Shown piece by piece: positions 1 through 6,824 of a stretch of DNA of 7,612 bases. Every line of letters starts with the position of its first letter. Positions within the stretch are counted from its first letter, which is position 1. The position numbers and the translations under genes are program-made. Below the pieces are notes generated by a model. It made no database searches. It saw nothing but the letters and a program-made list of their open reading frames with translations, and was not told where the DNA came from. The DNA comes from an uncultured Collinsella sp. (GTDB lineage Bacteria; Actinomycetota; Coriobacteriia; Coriobacteriales; Coriobacteriaceae), in the NCBI GenBank assembly GCA_900546085.1, contig URBS01000106.1, positions 1 to 7,612 on the forward strand. The letters are read 5' to 3'.

Positions 1-8
1 GGTCGTTG

Positions 9-14
9 TAGAAT
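9..14 (+). promoter_or_regulatory. Possible -10 element upstream of the Asp23-family gene
   Basis: TAGAAT matches five of six bases of the TATAAT consensus and is preceded directly by TG. It would start transcription near position 20, about 50 nt before the GTG start of the first gene. A -35 element would fall before the window edge, so it cannot be judged. This is a weak call on one hexamer. Confidence 0.3.
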
Positions 15-70
15 ATTGCAATGATTGCTCCCACGACATGGTGCCGCGAGCACCAGATAAGGAGATTCTT

Positions 71-427
71 GTGTCTGAGACCATTAACGGCAGCCTGAGC
101 GTCTCGAACGACGTTATTGCCGATATTGCCGGTTATGCCGCGATGACGTGCTATGGCGTCGTCGGTATGGCTGAGCAGCTCCAAGGCGCCGAGAGCGTGC
201 GCCTGCTTGCCGGTCAGCGCCTCCGCAAGGGCGTGCTTGTCTCCGCCGACGAGAACGGCCTTACGGTCGATCTTCACGTCGTGCTCGAGAACGGCGTCAA
301 CATGAAATCCGTCTGCCACAATCTTTCGAGCTCCGTTGCCTTCACCCTGCAGGAGATCGCCCAGATCGATCCCGCCAGCCTTAAGATCGGCATCCATATC
401 GACGCGCTCAAGAGCCGTCTGAACTAG
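71..427 (+). CDS. Asp23/Gls24 (YloU) family envelope-stress protein
   Basis: A 118-residue protein of the Asp23/Gls24 family, close to the usual size of YloU-like members. The N-terminal motif GSLSVSNDVIADIAGYAA (7-24) followed by GVVGMA (29-34) is the family signature. The second half, with LTVDLHVVLENGVNM (64-78), is the conserved alternating strand segment. There is no signal peptide or membrane segment, so the protein is probably cytosolic. Family members have been linked to cell-envelope homeostasis, but the biochemical role is not established. I chose the GTG at 71 because AAGGAG (59-64) lies 6 nt upstream; the in-frame ATG at 38 has no ribosome binding site and adds 11 unconserved residues. 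The gene stands 27 nt before the fatty-acid kinase gene, the same pairing as yloU-yloV in Bacillus. The pairing suggests a shared function, possibly at the membrane, but this is inference. Confidence 0.88.
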   Translation: MSETINGSLSVSNDVIADIAGYAAMTCYGVVGMAEQLQGAESVRLLAGQRLRKGVLVSADENGLTVDLHVVLENGVNMKSVCHNLSSSVAFTLQEIAQIDPASLKIGIHIDALKSRLN

Positions 428-454
428 CATCCGAAAACGGAGATTTAAATACCC

Positions 455-2116
455 ATGATTGCAAAGACCATTCGCACCTGTTTTCCGATCGCTGCGGCTG
501 CCGTTTCCGACAAGGCCGAGGAGATCAACAAGCTCAACGTCTTTCCCGTGCCCGACGGCGACACCGGCACCAACATGTCGCTCACGCTCGCCTCGGTGAC
601 CAAGGAGCTTTCTGCCCTTCCCGCCGACGCCGACATGGAGGCCATCGCCGGCGCCATCACCCACGGCTCCCTGATGGGCGCCCGCGGCAACTCCGGCGTC
701 ATCACCTCGCAGATCCTGCGCGGCGTGGCCGAGGGCCTTGTCTCCGCCGACGAGCCCATTACGTCCGCCAACATCGCCTTCGCCTTCCGTCGTGCCGTCA
801 AGATTGCCTTCCAGGCCGTCCGTAAGCCCATCGAGGGTACGATCCTCACGGTGTTGCGCGATGTCTCGACCAAGGCCGACGAGTGCGAAAAGAAGAAGTT
901 CTCGGCCGAGGACGCGCTCGACGCCATCGTCGTCGAGGCCTACCAGTCCGTCGCCCGCACGCCCGACCTGCTGCCCGTTCTGAAGGAGAACGGCGTGGTC
1001 GACTCCGGCGCCTTTGGCTTTGCTATTTTCCTTGAGAACTTCGTAGCTGCCGCTCTTGGCCGCAGCACCGTTGTCGAGGATTTCTCCGCTACGTTTGACT
1101 CCGCCGGCTCTGCCCGTGATGCCGCTCTTGGCCGCGTTGAGATCGAGGCTAACGACGACTGGGAGGGCTCGGAATTCCGTTACTGCAATGAGTTCCTGTT
1201 TAAGGCCGACGCCCCGTTTGACGAGGACGAGTGCCTTAAGTTCCTGGGTTCCATGGGCGACTGTGAGCTGCTCGTGGGCGCATATCCCGACTACAAGATC
1301 CACGTGCACTCCAACACCCCGAACCTGGTGCTCGAGCACATGCTGCAGCTTGGCCAGATCTACGAGGTCTTTATCCACAACATGGAGATGGAGGCCCACG
1401 ACCGTACCGCCAAGATCCACGAGGACCAGGAGAAGGCCGCCGAGCCCGCGAAGGCCCTGGGCTTTGTCGCCGTTGCCGCCGGTTCCGGCGAGGCAGACAT
1501 CCTCAAGTCCCTCGGCGTTGACGTGATCGTGTCCGGTGGCCAGACCATGAATCCCTCGACTGCAGACCTGCTGGGCGCCGTCGACCAGGTCAACGCGACC
1601 TCGGTCATCATTCTGCCCAACAACGGCAACATCCGCATGGCCGCCGAGGCCGCTGCCTCTGCCTGCACCGACAAGAAGGTCGCCGTCGTTCCCACCAAGA
1701 CCGTTCCGCAGGCCTTCTCCGCGCTGTTCGCGGTCCTGCCCGATTCCGAGCTCGAGGATGCCGTCGCCGCTATGGTCGACGCCATCAGTGAGGTTCGTGA
1801 TGGCGAGGTCACCCGTGCCGTGCGCGATTCCAGTGCCTCCGACGGCTCGCCGATTCACTCCGGTGACGTCATGGGCATCATCGCCGGCTCCATCGATGTG
1901 GTCGGCTCCGACGTGAAGCAGGTCACGCTCGACTGCATCAACCGTATGCAGGAGGAAGAGGAGGGTGACGCGCTGACGATTCTGGCAGGCGAGGAACTGT
2001 CCGATGAGGCCTTCCAGGAGATTGTCGACGCCATTGAGGAGGCTCAGCCCGATCTGGAGATTGACGCCCATCGTGGCGAGCAGCCGCTCTATCCCGTTAT
2101 CTTCTCGATCGAGTAG
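455..2116 (+). CDS. fakA: FakA/YloV-type fatty-acid kinase (DAK2 domain)
   Basis: A 553-residue protein, the usual length for FakA/YloV. The family phosphorylates free fatty acids, presented by a FakB (DegV-fold) carrier, to acyl-phosphate for phospholipid synthesis. The N-terminal DhaL/DAK2 kinase domain (about 1-205) carries the nucleotide and Mg-binding motif PDGDTGTNM (33-41, with D34 and D36), then GSLMGARGNSGVITSQILRG (71-90) and VVDSGAFGF (181-189). The middle domain has FRYCNEFLFK (241-250) and VHSNTPNLVLEHMLQLG (284-300). The C-terminal domain has GGQTMNPSTADLL (361-373), ILPNNGNIRMAAEAA (386-400) and the closing GEQPLYPVIFSIE (541-553). All key motifs are intact. The ribosome binding site GGAGA (439-443) is 11 nt from the ATG, slightly long. 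No fakB lies in the window, so the partner must be elsewhere. Identity as a DAK2-family kinase is secure; the fatty-acid substrate is inferred from the family. Confidence 0.92.
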   Translation: MIAKTIRTCFPIAAAAVSDKAEEINKLNVFPVPDGDTGTNMSLTLASVTKELSALPADADMEAIAGAITHGSLMGARGNSGVITSQILRGVAEGLVSADEPITSANIAFAFRRAVKIAFQAVRKPIEGTILTVLRDVSTKADECEKKKFSAEDALDAIVVEAYQSVARTPDLLPVLKENGVVDSGAFGFAIFLENFVAAALGRSTVVEDFSATFDSAGSARDAALGRVEIEANDDWEGSEFRYCNEFLFKADAPFDEDECLKFLGSMGDCELLVGAYPDYKIHVHSNTPNLVLEHMLQLGQIYEVFIHNMEMEAHDRTAKIHEDQEKAAEPAKALGFVAVAAGSGEADILKSLGVDVIVSGGQTMNPSTADLLGAVDQVNATSVIILPNNGNIRMAAEAAASACTDKKVAVVPTKTVPQAFSALFAVLPDSELEDAVAAMVDAISEVRDGEVTRAVRDSSASDGSPIHSGDVMGIIAGSIDVVGSDVKQVTLDCINRMQEEEEGDALTILAGEELSDEAFQEIVDAIEEAQPDLEIDAHRGEQPLYPVIFSIE

Positions 2117-2126
2117 GCAACTGCCC

Positions 2127-4304
2127 ATGTCCGAGCTGTGCTCCGTGCCGCGCGTCTCGGAGCGCTTTGCCCAGAGCAATGCGCTCGACGAGGATATCGC
2201 GCGACTCAAATATGTTTCGGGTAAACGTGAGGAGGCCCTTCGCCGTCTGGGTATTCGGACGGTGGGGGACCTCCTTCTCCATATCCCTCATCGATACCTC
2301 GACTTTACGCGCTCCTGGTCCATCGAGATGGCGCCCATTGGTACCGTGTGCACCATCATCGCCACGGTCGACCGTATCGTTCAAAAGAAGCCGCGTCCGC
2401 GCATGCAGGTGACCGAGGTCTCACTCGTTGATGAGACGGGCGTGCTGCAGGTCGCCTTTTTCCGTCAGCCTTGGATTGCCCAGCAGCTTAAGCAGGGCGA
2501 CCGCCTGGCCGTGATGGGCAAGGTTGAGTTTGCCTACGGTTTTAAGCAGATGGCCTCGCCCCACTTTGAAAAGCTCGAGGACGGGCGCGCCGCCGGCACC
2601 ATTTTGCCGGTTCACTACGTAAGTGACGGCGTGAGTCAGGCATGGATGCGCCGTATCGTGAGCGGTGCGCTCGAAGTGGCTGCTAATCCGTTCGATCCCA
2701 TTCCCGCGCCGCTGCGCGCAAAGCGGAAGCTCATGAGCAATGCCCGTGCGCTGCGCTCGATCCACTTTCCCTCGAGCATGGCCGAGCGCGACATCGCACG
2801 CCGGCGTCTTGCGTACGAGGAGTGTCTCTGCTTGCAGCTCGCACTGCGTCTGCGCAACGATGGCGGTATGGTCGACGTGGTGCCTTATGCGCATGCCGCG
2901 GGCGAGCACCTGGCCGCGCTTAAGCAGGCCCTGCCGTTTTCGCTGAGCGACGAGCAGGAGGCCGCGTTCCAAGATATCCTGCGCGATATGTGCGATGGCG
3001 GGCGCGTGATGAACCGCCTGCTGCTGGGCGATGTCGGTACCGGCAAGACCGCTGTTGCCGCCTGCGCGCTGGCTGTGGCTGCCGATAGCGGCACGCAGGC
3101 CTGCGTTATGGCGCCCACGGGCGTGCTGGCGCGTCAATATGCCGATAAGACCGGCCCCTTGCTTTCGCAGGCTGGCATGACCTGGGCGCTCCTGACGGGC
3201 GCCACGCCGGCGGCCGAGCGCGAGCGGATCCATGCGCAGCTGGAATCGGGCGAGCTCGATGTCCTCTTTGGCACCCACGCGGTGCTTTCGGATAACGTTG
3301 CGTTCAAGCATCTGTCGCTCGTGGTCATCGATGAGCAGCACCGGTTTGGCGTCGGCCAACGCAACGCCCTGCGTGCGAAGGGCCCTGGTGCCGATCTGCT
3401 CGTTATGACGGCAACGCCCATCCCACGTACGCTGGCACTTTCGGTCTACGGCGATCTGGACACGAGCATCATCCGCCATCGGCCCGTCCCTGGCGCTGGC
3501 GTGACGACACGCGTGCTTACCGAGTCGAGCCGCGACCTTGCCTATGGCGCCATCCGCGAGGCGCATGAAAAGGGTCAGCAGGCCTACGTGATTTGCCCGC
3601 TCGTGGAGCCGAGCGACTCGGCCGATGAGCTGGAGGACGTGCCCGGTATCGCCCGCGACGGCGAGGGCCGCGTGACGGTCCCCGTGCCGCTGCACGATAC
3701 GGCGACCGAGCTCGATCGCCTGCGTCTGGCGTTGCCGGGTCTTGCCATCGAGCGCCTTCACGGCCGCATGCCAGCGGGGGAGAAGGACCAGGTTATCGAT
3801 GCCTTCAAGCGCGGCGAGATTGACGTGCTCGTCTCGACTACGGTGGTCGAGGTGGGCGTCGACGTGCCCAACGCCACCGTCATGGTCATCGAGAACGGTG
3901 AGCGCTTTGGCTTGGCGGCCCTGCACCAGCTGCGCGGCCGCGTGGGCCGCGGCAGCGTGTCGGGCACCTGCCTGGTCATGACGCACTCCAAGGGCAACGG
4001 CGGCGCTTCGGCGGCGCAAGACCGTCTCCAGTCGCTCGAAAAGACCTCGGACGGCTTTACGCTCGCCCAGATGGACCTGCGTCTGCGCCACGAGGGCGAA
4101 ATTCTGGGGTACCGCCAGCATGGCGGTGTGACCCTGCGCTTTGTCGACCTGGATGCCGACGAGGAGCTGATCGAGTGGGCCCATTTGGACGCGGTCGAGC
4201 TCTTGCGGTATGCTTGCACCCTTGACTCCGTGGCGACGCGCCCCCTGCGCGATGCGGTCGCCATGCGATATCGACACATTTTTAAGGAGGTCAGCGGAGG
4301 ATGA
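2127..4304 (+). CDS. recG: ATP-dependent DNA helicase RecG
   Basis: A 725-residue RecG, the branch-migrating helicase that remodels stalled forks and recombination intermediates; most homologues are about 680-700 residues. The N-terminal wedge/OB domain spans about 60-155, starting near GDLLLHIPHRY. Helicase motifs are complete: Walker A GDVGTGKT (301-308), MAPTGVLA (328-335), DEQH box (402-405), TATPIPRT (428-435), HGRMP from H545, STTVVEVGVDVP (570-581) and HQLRGRVGRG (600-609). The TRG translocation motif follows at 654-667. Against the E. coli protein as I remember it, about 20 extra residues lie between the YVICPL strand (from 487) and HGRMP, roughly 501-522. The ATG at 2127 is 10 nt after the fakA stop and has only a poor Shine-Dalgarno (AGTAGG, 2112-2117), so translation is probably coupled to fakA. 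The longer in-frame extension from 2004 lies inside fakA and is not family-like. Confidence 0.97.
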   Translation: MSELCSVPRVSERFAQSNALDEDIARLKYVSGKREEALRRLGIRTVGDLLLHIPHRYLDFTRSWSIEMAPIGTVCTIIATVDRIVQKKPRPRMQVTEVSLVDETGVLQVAFFRQPWIAQQLKQGDRLAVMGKVEFAYGFKQMASPHFEKLEDGRAAGTILPVHYVSDGVSQAWMRRIVSGALEVAANPFDPIPAPLRAKRKLMSNARALRSIHFPSSMAERDIARRRLAYEECLCLQLALRLRNDGGMVDVVPYAHAAGEHLAALKQALPFSLSDEQEAAFQDILRDMCDGGRVMNRLLLGDVGTGKTAVAACALAVAADSGTQACVMAPTGVLARQYADKTGPLLSQAGMTWALLTGATPAAERERIHAQLESGELDVLFGTHAVLSDNVAFKHLSLVVIDEQHRFGVGQRNALRAKGPGADLLVMTATPIPRTLALSVYGDLDTSIIRHRPVPGAGVTTRVLTESSRDLAYGAIREAHEKGQQAYVICPLVEPSDSADELEDVPGIARDGEGRVTVPVPLHDTATELDRLRLALPGLAIERLHGRMPAGEKDQVIDAFKRGEIDVLVSTTVVEVGVDVPNATVMVIENGERFGLAALHQLRGRVGRGSVSGTCLVMTHSKGNGGASAAQDRLQSLEKTSDGFTLAQMDLRLRHEGEILGYRQHGGVTLRFVDLDADEELIEWAHLDAVELLRYACTLDSVATRPLRDAVAMRYRHIFKEVSGG
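4284..4291 (+). promoter_or_regulatory. Strong Shine-Dalgarno of rsmD inside the recG end
   Basis: AAGGAGGT is a full-length anti-16S match, 9 nt before the rsmD ATG at 4301 and inside the last recG codons. It fixes the rsmD start and gives this gene independent ribosome loading despite its 4-nt ATGA overlap with recG. A second GGAGG (4296-4300) directly abuts the ATG and is too close to act. Confidence 0.8.
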
Positions 4305-4930
4305 GAATCATCGGCGGCGAATGGCGCGGTCGTAAGATCGAGGAGCCCCGTGGTCGCGATGTCACCCGCCCCACGACCGATCGCGTGCGCGAGGCATGCG
4401 CATCTATGGTCATGTCGGCATTCGACTTCGATCTGGACGAGGTCCGCGTGCTGGACGCCTTTGGCGGCTCCGGTGCCTTAGGGTTAGAGATGCTCTCACG
4501 TGGTGCCCGCTCACTCACGACGTTCGAGATCGATCGGAATGCCGTGCGGCTCATTACCAAGAATATCGAGTCGCTCTGCCGTGACCGTGCGCGTTGGCGC
4601 GTGGTAACGGGCGACATGCTGGCGAGCGCCTCGCGCGGTCGTGTGCCGGGCGGCCCCTTTGATCTGGTCCTGCTCGACCCGCCCTATGCTTTTGGTGCCG
4701 AGCCGGTCGAGGAACTACTGCAGAACCTGGCTCAGCAGGGTCTGCTTGCACCTGGCGCTTATGCCCTGTTTGAGCATGCCGCCGCCGATGCGGGCGCGCA
4801 TCCGGCAGGCTTTGAGATCGTGCGCGAGAAGCGCTACGGCATTACCTCGGTCGACCTGCTTCGTTGGGTCGGCAACGGCGAGGATGATGGTATCGATAGC
4901 GACGCACCCACGGAGGACGCCCATGAATGA
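4301..4930 (+). CDS. rsmD: 16S rRNA (guanine966-N2)-methyltransferase RsmD
   Basis: A 209-residue class I SAM-dependent methyltransferase that modifies G966 of 16S rRNA (E. coli numbering) during small-subunit assembly. Visible family marks are the N-terminal MRIIGGEWRGRKI (1-13) and RPTTDRVREA (23-32), the SAM-binding loop VLDAFGGSGALGLEMLSRGA (50-69), the acidic end of the next strand FEIDRN (75-80), the catalytic DPPY (126-129) and the terminal RYGITSVDLLR (178-188). Homologues are usually about 185-200 residues. The excess here is an acidic tail (from about 193, rich in Asp and Glu) that is probably disordered. The start overlaps the recG stop as ATGA, and the end overlaps coaD by 8 nt. 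The pairing rsmD-coaD is common across bacteria. Confidence 0.96.
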   Translation: MRIIGGEWRGRKIEEPRGRDVTRPTTDRVREACASMVMSAFDFDLDEVRVLDAFGGSGALGLEMLSRGARSLTTFEIDRNAVRLITKNIESLCRDRARWRVVTGDMLASASRGRVPGGPFDLVLLDPPYAFGAEPVEELLQNLAQQGLLAPGAYALFEHAAADAGAHPAGFEIVREKRYGITSVDLLRWVGNGEDDGIDSDAPTEDAHE

Positions 4931-5420
4931 CACTATCAACCGCGTGATTGTCCCGGGCACCTTCGATCCCATCACATTTGGCCATATCGACGTCATCCGC
5001 CGTGCCCGCCGCATCTTTCCCAGCGTGATCGTCGCTGTTGCCGAGTCGCAGGGTAAAAACGGTGTGGGCACCACGTTTATGCTCGATGAGCGCGTGGCGC
5101 TGGCCCGCGAGGCGCTCGGTGATATCGACGGCGTCGAGGTCCTGCCCTTTACCGGCCTCTTGGTCGACTTCGCTCGCGAGCAGGGGGCGGGGGCCGTGGT
5201 CAAGGGCCTGCGCGCCATGACCGACTTTGAGTACGAGCTGCAGCAGGCCGACCTCAACTATCGCTTGGATAACGAGCTGGAGTCTATCTTTGTCATGAGT
5301 GCGCCGCAGTACGGCTATATCTCGAGCTCGGTCGTTCGCCAAATCGCCTCGCTCGGCAGCGATGTATCGACGTTTGTCCCGCCCAACGTGGTCGAAGCGC
5401 TCAGACATCGCTTTTCGTGA
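4923..5420 (+). CDS. coaD: Pantetheine-phosphate adenylyltransferase CoaD
   Basis: A 165-residue protein of normal CoaD length, catalysing the penultimate CoA step: 4'-phosphopantetheine plus ATP gives dephospho-CoA and pyrophosphate. The nucleotidyltransferase signature PGTFDPITFGHIDVI (11-25) includes the (T/H)xGH box as T18-F19-G20-H21. Also present are KGLRAMTDFEYE (94-105), where family members usually have RGLR, and the ISSSVVR motif (133-139) that contacts the nucleotide phosphates. The ATG at 4923 has a good Shine-Dalgarno, GGAGG (4912-4916), 6 nt upstream. It lies inside the end of rsmD, and a longer in-frame reading from 4641 lacks family similarity. This is the last gene of the tight 71-5420 unit. 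CoaD supplies the 4'-phosphopantetheine donor for acyl carrier protein, a link to the lipid genes at both ends of the window. Confidence 0.97.
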   Translation: MNDTINRVIVPGTFDPITFGHIDVIRRARRIFPSVIVAVAESQGKNGVGTTFMLDERVALAREALGDIDGVEVLPFTGLLVDFAREQGAGAVVKGLRAMTDFEYELQQADLNYRLDNELESIFVMSAPQYGYISSSVVRQIASLGSDVSTFVPPNVVEALRHRFS

Positions 5421-5428
5421 CGTTTTTT
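5385..5428 (+). terminator. Possible imperfect terminator at the end of coaD
   Basis: AACGT (5385-5389) can pair with ACGTT (5420-5424), and CGAAGCG (5393-5399) can pair with CGCTT plus a bulged CG (5409-5417). The loop is about 9 nt, and the T run at 5423-5428 follows. The stem is interrupted by mismatches and lies mostly within coaD coding sequence. It is suggestive mainly because a promoter follows directly. Confidence 0.3.
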
Positions 5429-5442
5429 ATTGCCTGGTGGCA

Positions 5443-5453
5443 TGTGGTAAACT
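5443..5453 (+). promoter_or_regulatory. Extended -10 promoter for the SepIVA-like gene
   Basis: TGTGGTAAACT contains a TGn extension and the -10 hexamer TAAACT (5448-5453). The -35 region at 17-nt spacing is only TTTTAT, so activity would lean on the extended -10. Transcription would begin near 5460, giving a leader of about 29 nt with the ribosome binding site AAAGGAGA at 5477-5484. A very similar element precedes rpmF. Confidence 0.55.
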
Positions 5454-5488
5454 AGCACGATGATATGTTACCTATGAAAGGAGACCGG

Positions 5489-5986
5489 ATGCCGGGCGAG
5501 AATTTTCCTGGCGATAGGATCGTCAGCTTGGTCGATGAGCTCGAAGGGCTGATCGAGGAAGCCAAGCCGCCTTTCGGCAAGAACGCTCAGTTCAAGGTCA
5601 TCGACGCCGACGTGTTCTTCAACATCCTCGACGAGATCCGCATGAGCTATCCCGAGGAGTGGCAGAAGTCCCGCCGTATCCTTAAGGAGCGCGAGGAGCT
5701 TATGGCTTCCGCCGCCGCTCAGGCCGATTCCATCATCGCCGACGCTCAGCAGCAGGCCCTCACCATTGCCGGTGAGCAGGAGATCGTCCGCTTAGCCCAG
5801 CAGCAGGCCGACGACATCCGCGATCGTGCCCAGCAGTACGAGCGCGAGACGCGTTATGCTGCCGAGGACTACGCAGAGCAGGTCTTTACGCACCTGGAGG
5901 AGAACCTCAAGAGCCTAACCGGCACCGTTACCCGTTGCCGTCAGCAGCTCAACGAGGGTGCCGCCCAACAGAATGGTCAGTGGTAA
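5489..5986 (+). CDS. SepIVA/DivIVA-like coiled-coil protein
   Basis: A 165-residue, soluble, strongly helical protein. Residues about 11-65 form a small N-terminal region (IVSLVDELEGLIEEAK, then IDADVFFNILDEI) that resembles the start of mycobacterial SepIVA (Rv2927c) as I remember it. Residues about 65-135 are a charged, Ala/Gln-rich coiled coil with A-D-x-I-I-A-D-A type repeats, which often leads to annotation as ATP synthase subunit b-like. It has no N-terminal membrane segment, which argues against a true b subunit. The end (DYAEQVFTHLEENLKSL, 127-143, then RCRQQL) also resembles SepIVA's tail. SepIVA is about 245 residues, so this is a shorter version with fewer coiled-coil repeats. In mycobacteria sepIVA also adjoins the DUF177 gene, matching the context here. 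I chose the ATG at 5489 for its AAAGGAG (5477-5483); the in-frame ATGs at 5465 and 5474 lack one. A role in division or envelope organisation is inferred. Confidence 0.72.
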   Translation: MPGENFPGDRIVSLVDELEGLIEEAKPPFGKNAQFKVIDADVFFNILDEIRMSYPEEWQKSRRILKEREELMASAAAQADSIIADAQQQALTIAGEQEIVRLAQQQADDIRDRAQQYERETRYAAEDYAEQVFTHLEENLKSLTGTVTRCRQQLNEGAAQQNGQW

Positions 5987-6540
5987 TGGCTGAGTTCCCG
6001 AGCGTTACCGTCGATCTTTCCGAGCAGCTCGAGTTTCCTGGAGATTCGTATCCGCTGACCGGTAAGGTCGATGTTGCCACCTATACGGTGGGCGAGAAGG
6101 AGTACCAGCTGCAGAACGGCATTGATTACGATGTGGTCTTTACCAATGCCGGCACCGGTGTTCTGCTTACGGGCATGGTCCGCGCGCATGCAACCGGTGA
6201 GTGCGACCGTTGCCTGGAGCCCGCTTCGTTTGATATCGCCGGTGAGATCGAGGAATTCTACCTCTTCGAGGAGCCCGAGGATCCCGAGGCCTACGAAGAC
6301 GGCTACGAGTTACTGGGCGAGGATCGCATCGTCGATCTGGGTGAGCCCATCAACGACGCGGTTGTCATGGACACGCCGTTCGTTGTCCTGTGCAAGCCCG
6401 ATTGTCGCGGCCTATGCCCCACCTGCGGCATCCATCTCAACGTCGAGCAATGCGATTGCGCCGCTCAAGCAGAGGCCGAATGGGCCGCTGCCACGGAAAA
6501 TCCATTTGCAGCATTGAAGAATCTCAAGCTTGACGAGTAA
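5986..6540 (+). CDS. DUF177 (YceD/YlbN) family protein
   Basis: A 184-residue DUF177 protein. The family is conserved next to rpmF and is tied to rRNA or large-subunit maturation (E. coli YceD, plant DUF177 proteins affecting 23S rRNA), but no reaction is assigned. The family marks are GECDRCLEP (71-79), an acidic linker (about 88-120), VVLCKPDCRGLCPTCGIHLN (133-152) and the end NPFAALKNLKL (172-182). Eight cysteines sit in paired motifs (73/76, 136/140, 144/147 and 156/158), suggesting metal, probably zinc, binding. The ATG shares its A with the upstream stop (TAATG), and no strong Shine-Dalgarno is present, so translation is probably coupled to the SepIVA-like gene. In-frame GTG at 5980 and ATG at 5935 are less likely starts. 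rpmF follows after 64 nt. Confidence 0.9.
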   Translation: MAEFPSVTVDLSEQLEFPGDSYPLTGKVDVATYTVGEKEYQLQNGIDYDVVFTNAGTGVLLTGMVRAHATGECDRCLEPASFDIAGEIEEFYLFEEPEDPEAYEDGYELLGEDRIVDLGEPINDAVVMDTPFVVLCKPDCRGLCPTCGIHLNVEQCDCAAQAEAEWAAATENPFAALKNLKLDE

Positions 6541-6543
6541 AAC

Positions 6544-6554
6544 TGTGGTAGTAT
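6544..6554 (+). promoter_or_regulatory. Extended -10 promoter for rpmF
   Basis: TGTGGTAGTAT contains a TGn extension and the -10 hexamer TAGTAT (6549-6554), just after the DUF177 stop. A consensus-like TTGACG (6530-6535) overlaps the end of that gene, but its 13-nt spacing is too short for a standard pair. Initiation near 6561 would give a leader of about 44 nt before rpmF. Confidence 0.55.
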
Positions 6555-6604
6555 CGCTACTTGCGCGTAATCGCCACACTGGATAGTTCATAAGGAAGGT
6601 CACT

Positions 6605-6784
6605 ATGCCCGTACCTAAACAAAAGCAGGGTCGTATCCGCACTCACACCCGCCGTTCCGCCAACATGAAGATCTCGGCTGCGGCTCAGTCCACGTGCCCC
6701 CGTTGCGGCGCTGTCAAGCTCCCGCACCACGTGTGCCCCAGCTGCGGTTTCTACAAGGACCGCGAGGTTATCGTTACCGAGTAA
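6605..6784 (+). CDS. rpmF: 50S ribosomal protein L32 (bL32), zinc-binding form
   Basis: A 59-residue bL32, full length for the family. The N-terminus MPVPKQKQGRIRTHTRRSAN is the usual basic rRNA-binding stretch. Four cysteines (31, 34, 44, 47) as CPRC...CPSC make a complete zinc ribbon, so this is the zinc-requiring C+ form rather than a cysteine-less paralogue. The Shine-Dalgarno AAGGAAGGT (6592-6600) is 4 nt from the ATG. It sits between the DUF177 gene and plsX, an arrangement also found in E. coli (yceD-rpmF-plsX). The gene has its own likely promoter, which fits the high demand for ribosomal protein. Confidence 0.97.
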   Translation: MPVPKQKQGRIRTHTRRSANMKISAAAQSTCPRCGAVKLPHHVCPSCGFYKDREVIVTE

Positions 6785-6787
6785 CTG

Positions 6788-6793
6788 TATACT
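6788..6793 (+). promoter_or_regulatory. Possible -10 element in the rpmF-plsX gap
   Basis: TATACT matches five of six consensus bases and begins 4 nt after the rpmF stop. No good -35 lies at 16-18 nt. If real, transcription would start near 6800, and the transcript would carry both the dyad and the terminator-like hairpin before plsX. Confidence 0.3.
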
Positions 6794-6807
6794 CTGGATG
6801 CGATGCC

Positions 6808-6821
6808 GTTCCAACTGGAAC
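6808..6821 (+). repeat. 14-bp perfect dyad in the plsX leader
   Basis: GTTCCAACTGGAAC is an inverted repeat: GTTCCA and TGGAAC flank AC. It could be a short RNA hairpin (5-bp stem, 4-nt loop) or a protein operator. It does not resemble the FapR box known from Firmicutes plsX operons, as I recall that motif. The regulator, if any, is unknown. Confidence 0.45.
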
Positions 6822-6824
6822 CAC

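Noticed and set aside
38..70. Upstream ATG extension of the Asp23-family gene
   Set aside because: There is no Shine-Dalgarno before 38, while AAGGAG is ideally placed for the GTG at 71, and the extra 11 residues are not family-like.
445..927. A 160-codon - strand frame opposite the start of fakA
   Set aside because: Its low-complexity Ser/Ala/Arg composition is typical of a shadow frame, and the + strand DAK2 motifs in the same bases are clear.
2421..4277. A 618-codon open frame on the - strand opposite recG
   Set aside because: It lies wholly antisense to a helicase with every motif intact, has no plausible ribosome binding context or family motif, and such long antisense frames are common in GC-rich genes with biased third positions.
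4842..5408. A 188-codon - strand frame opposite coaD
   Set aside because: It is antisense to a complete CoaD with its TxGH and ISSS motifs and shows no recognisable domain of its own.
6808..6821. A FapR operator before plsX
   Set aside because: The dyad does not resemble the FapR box as I remember it, and no fapR gene is in the window.
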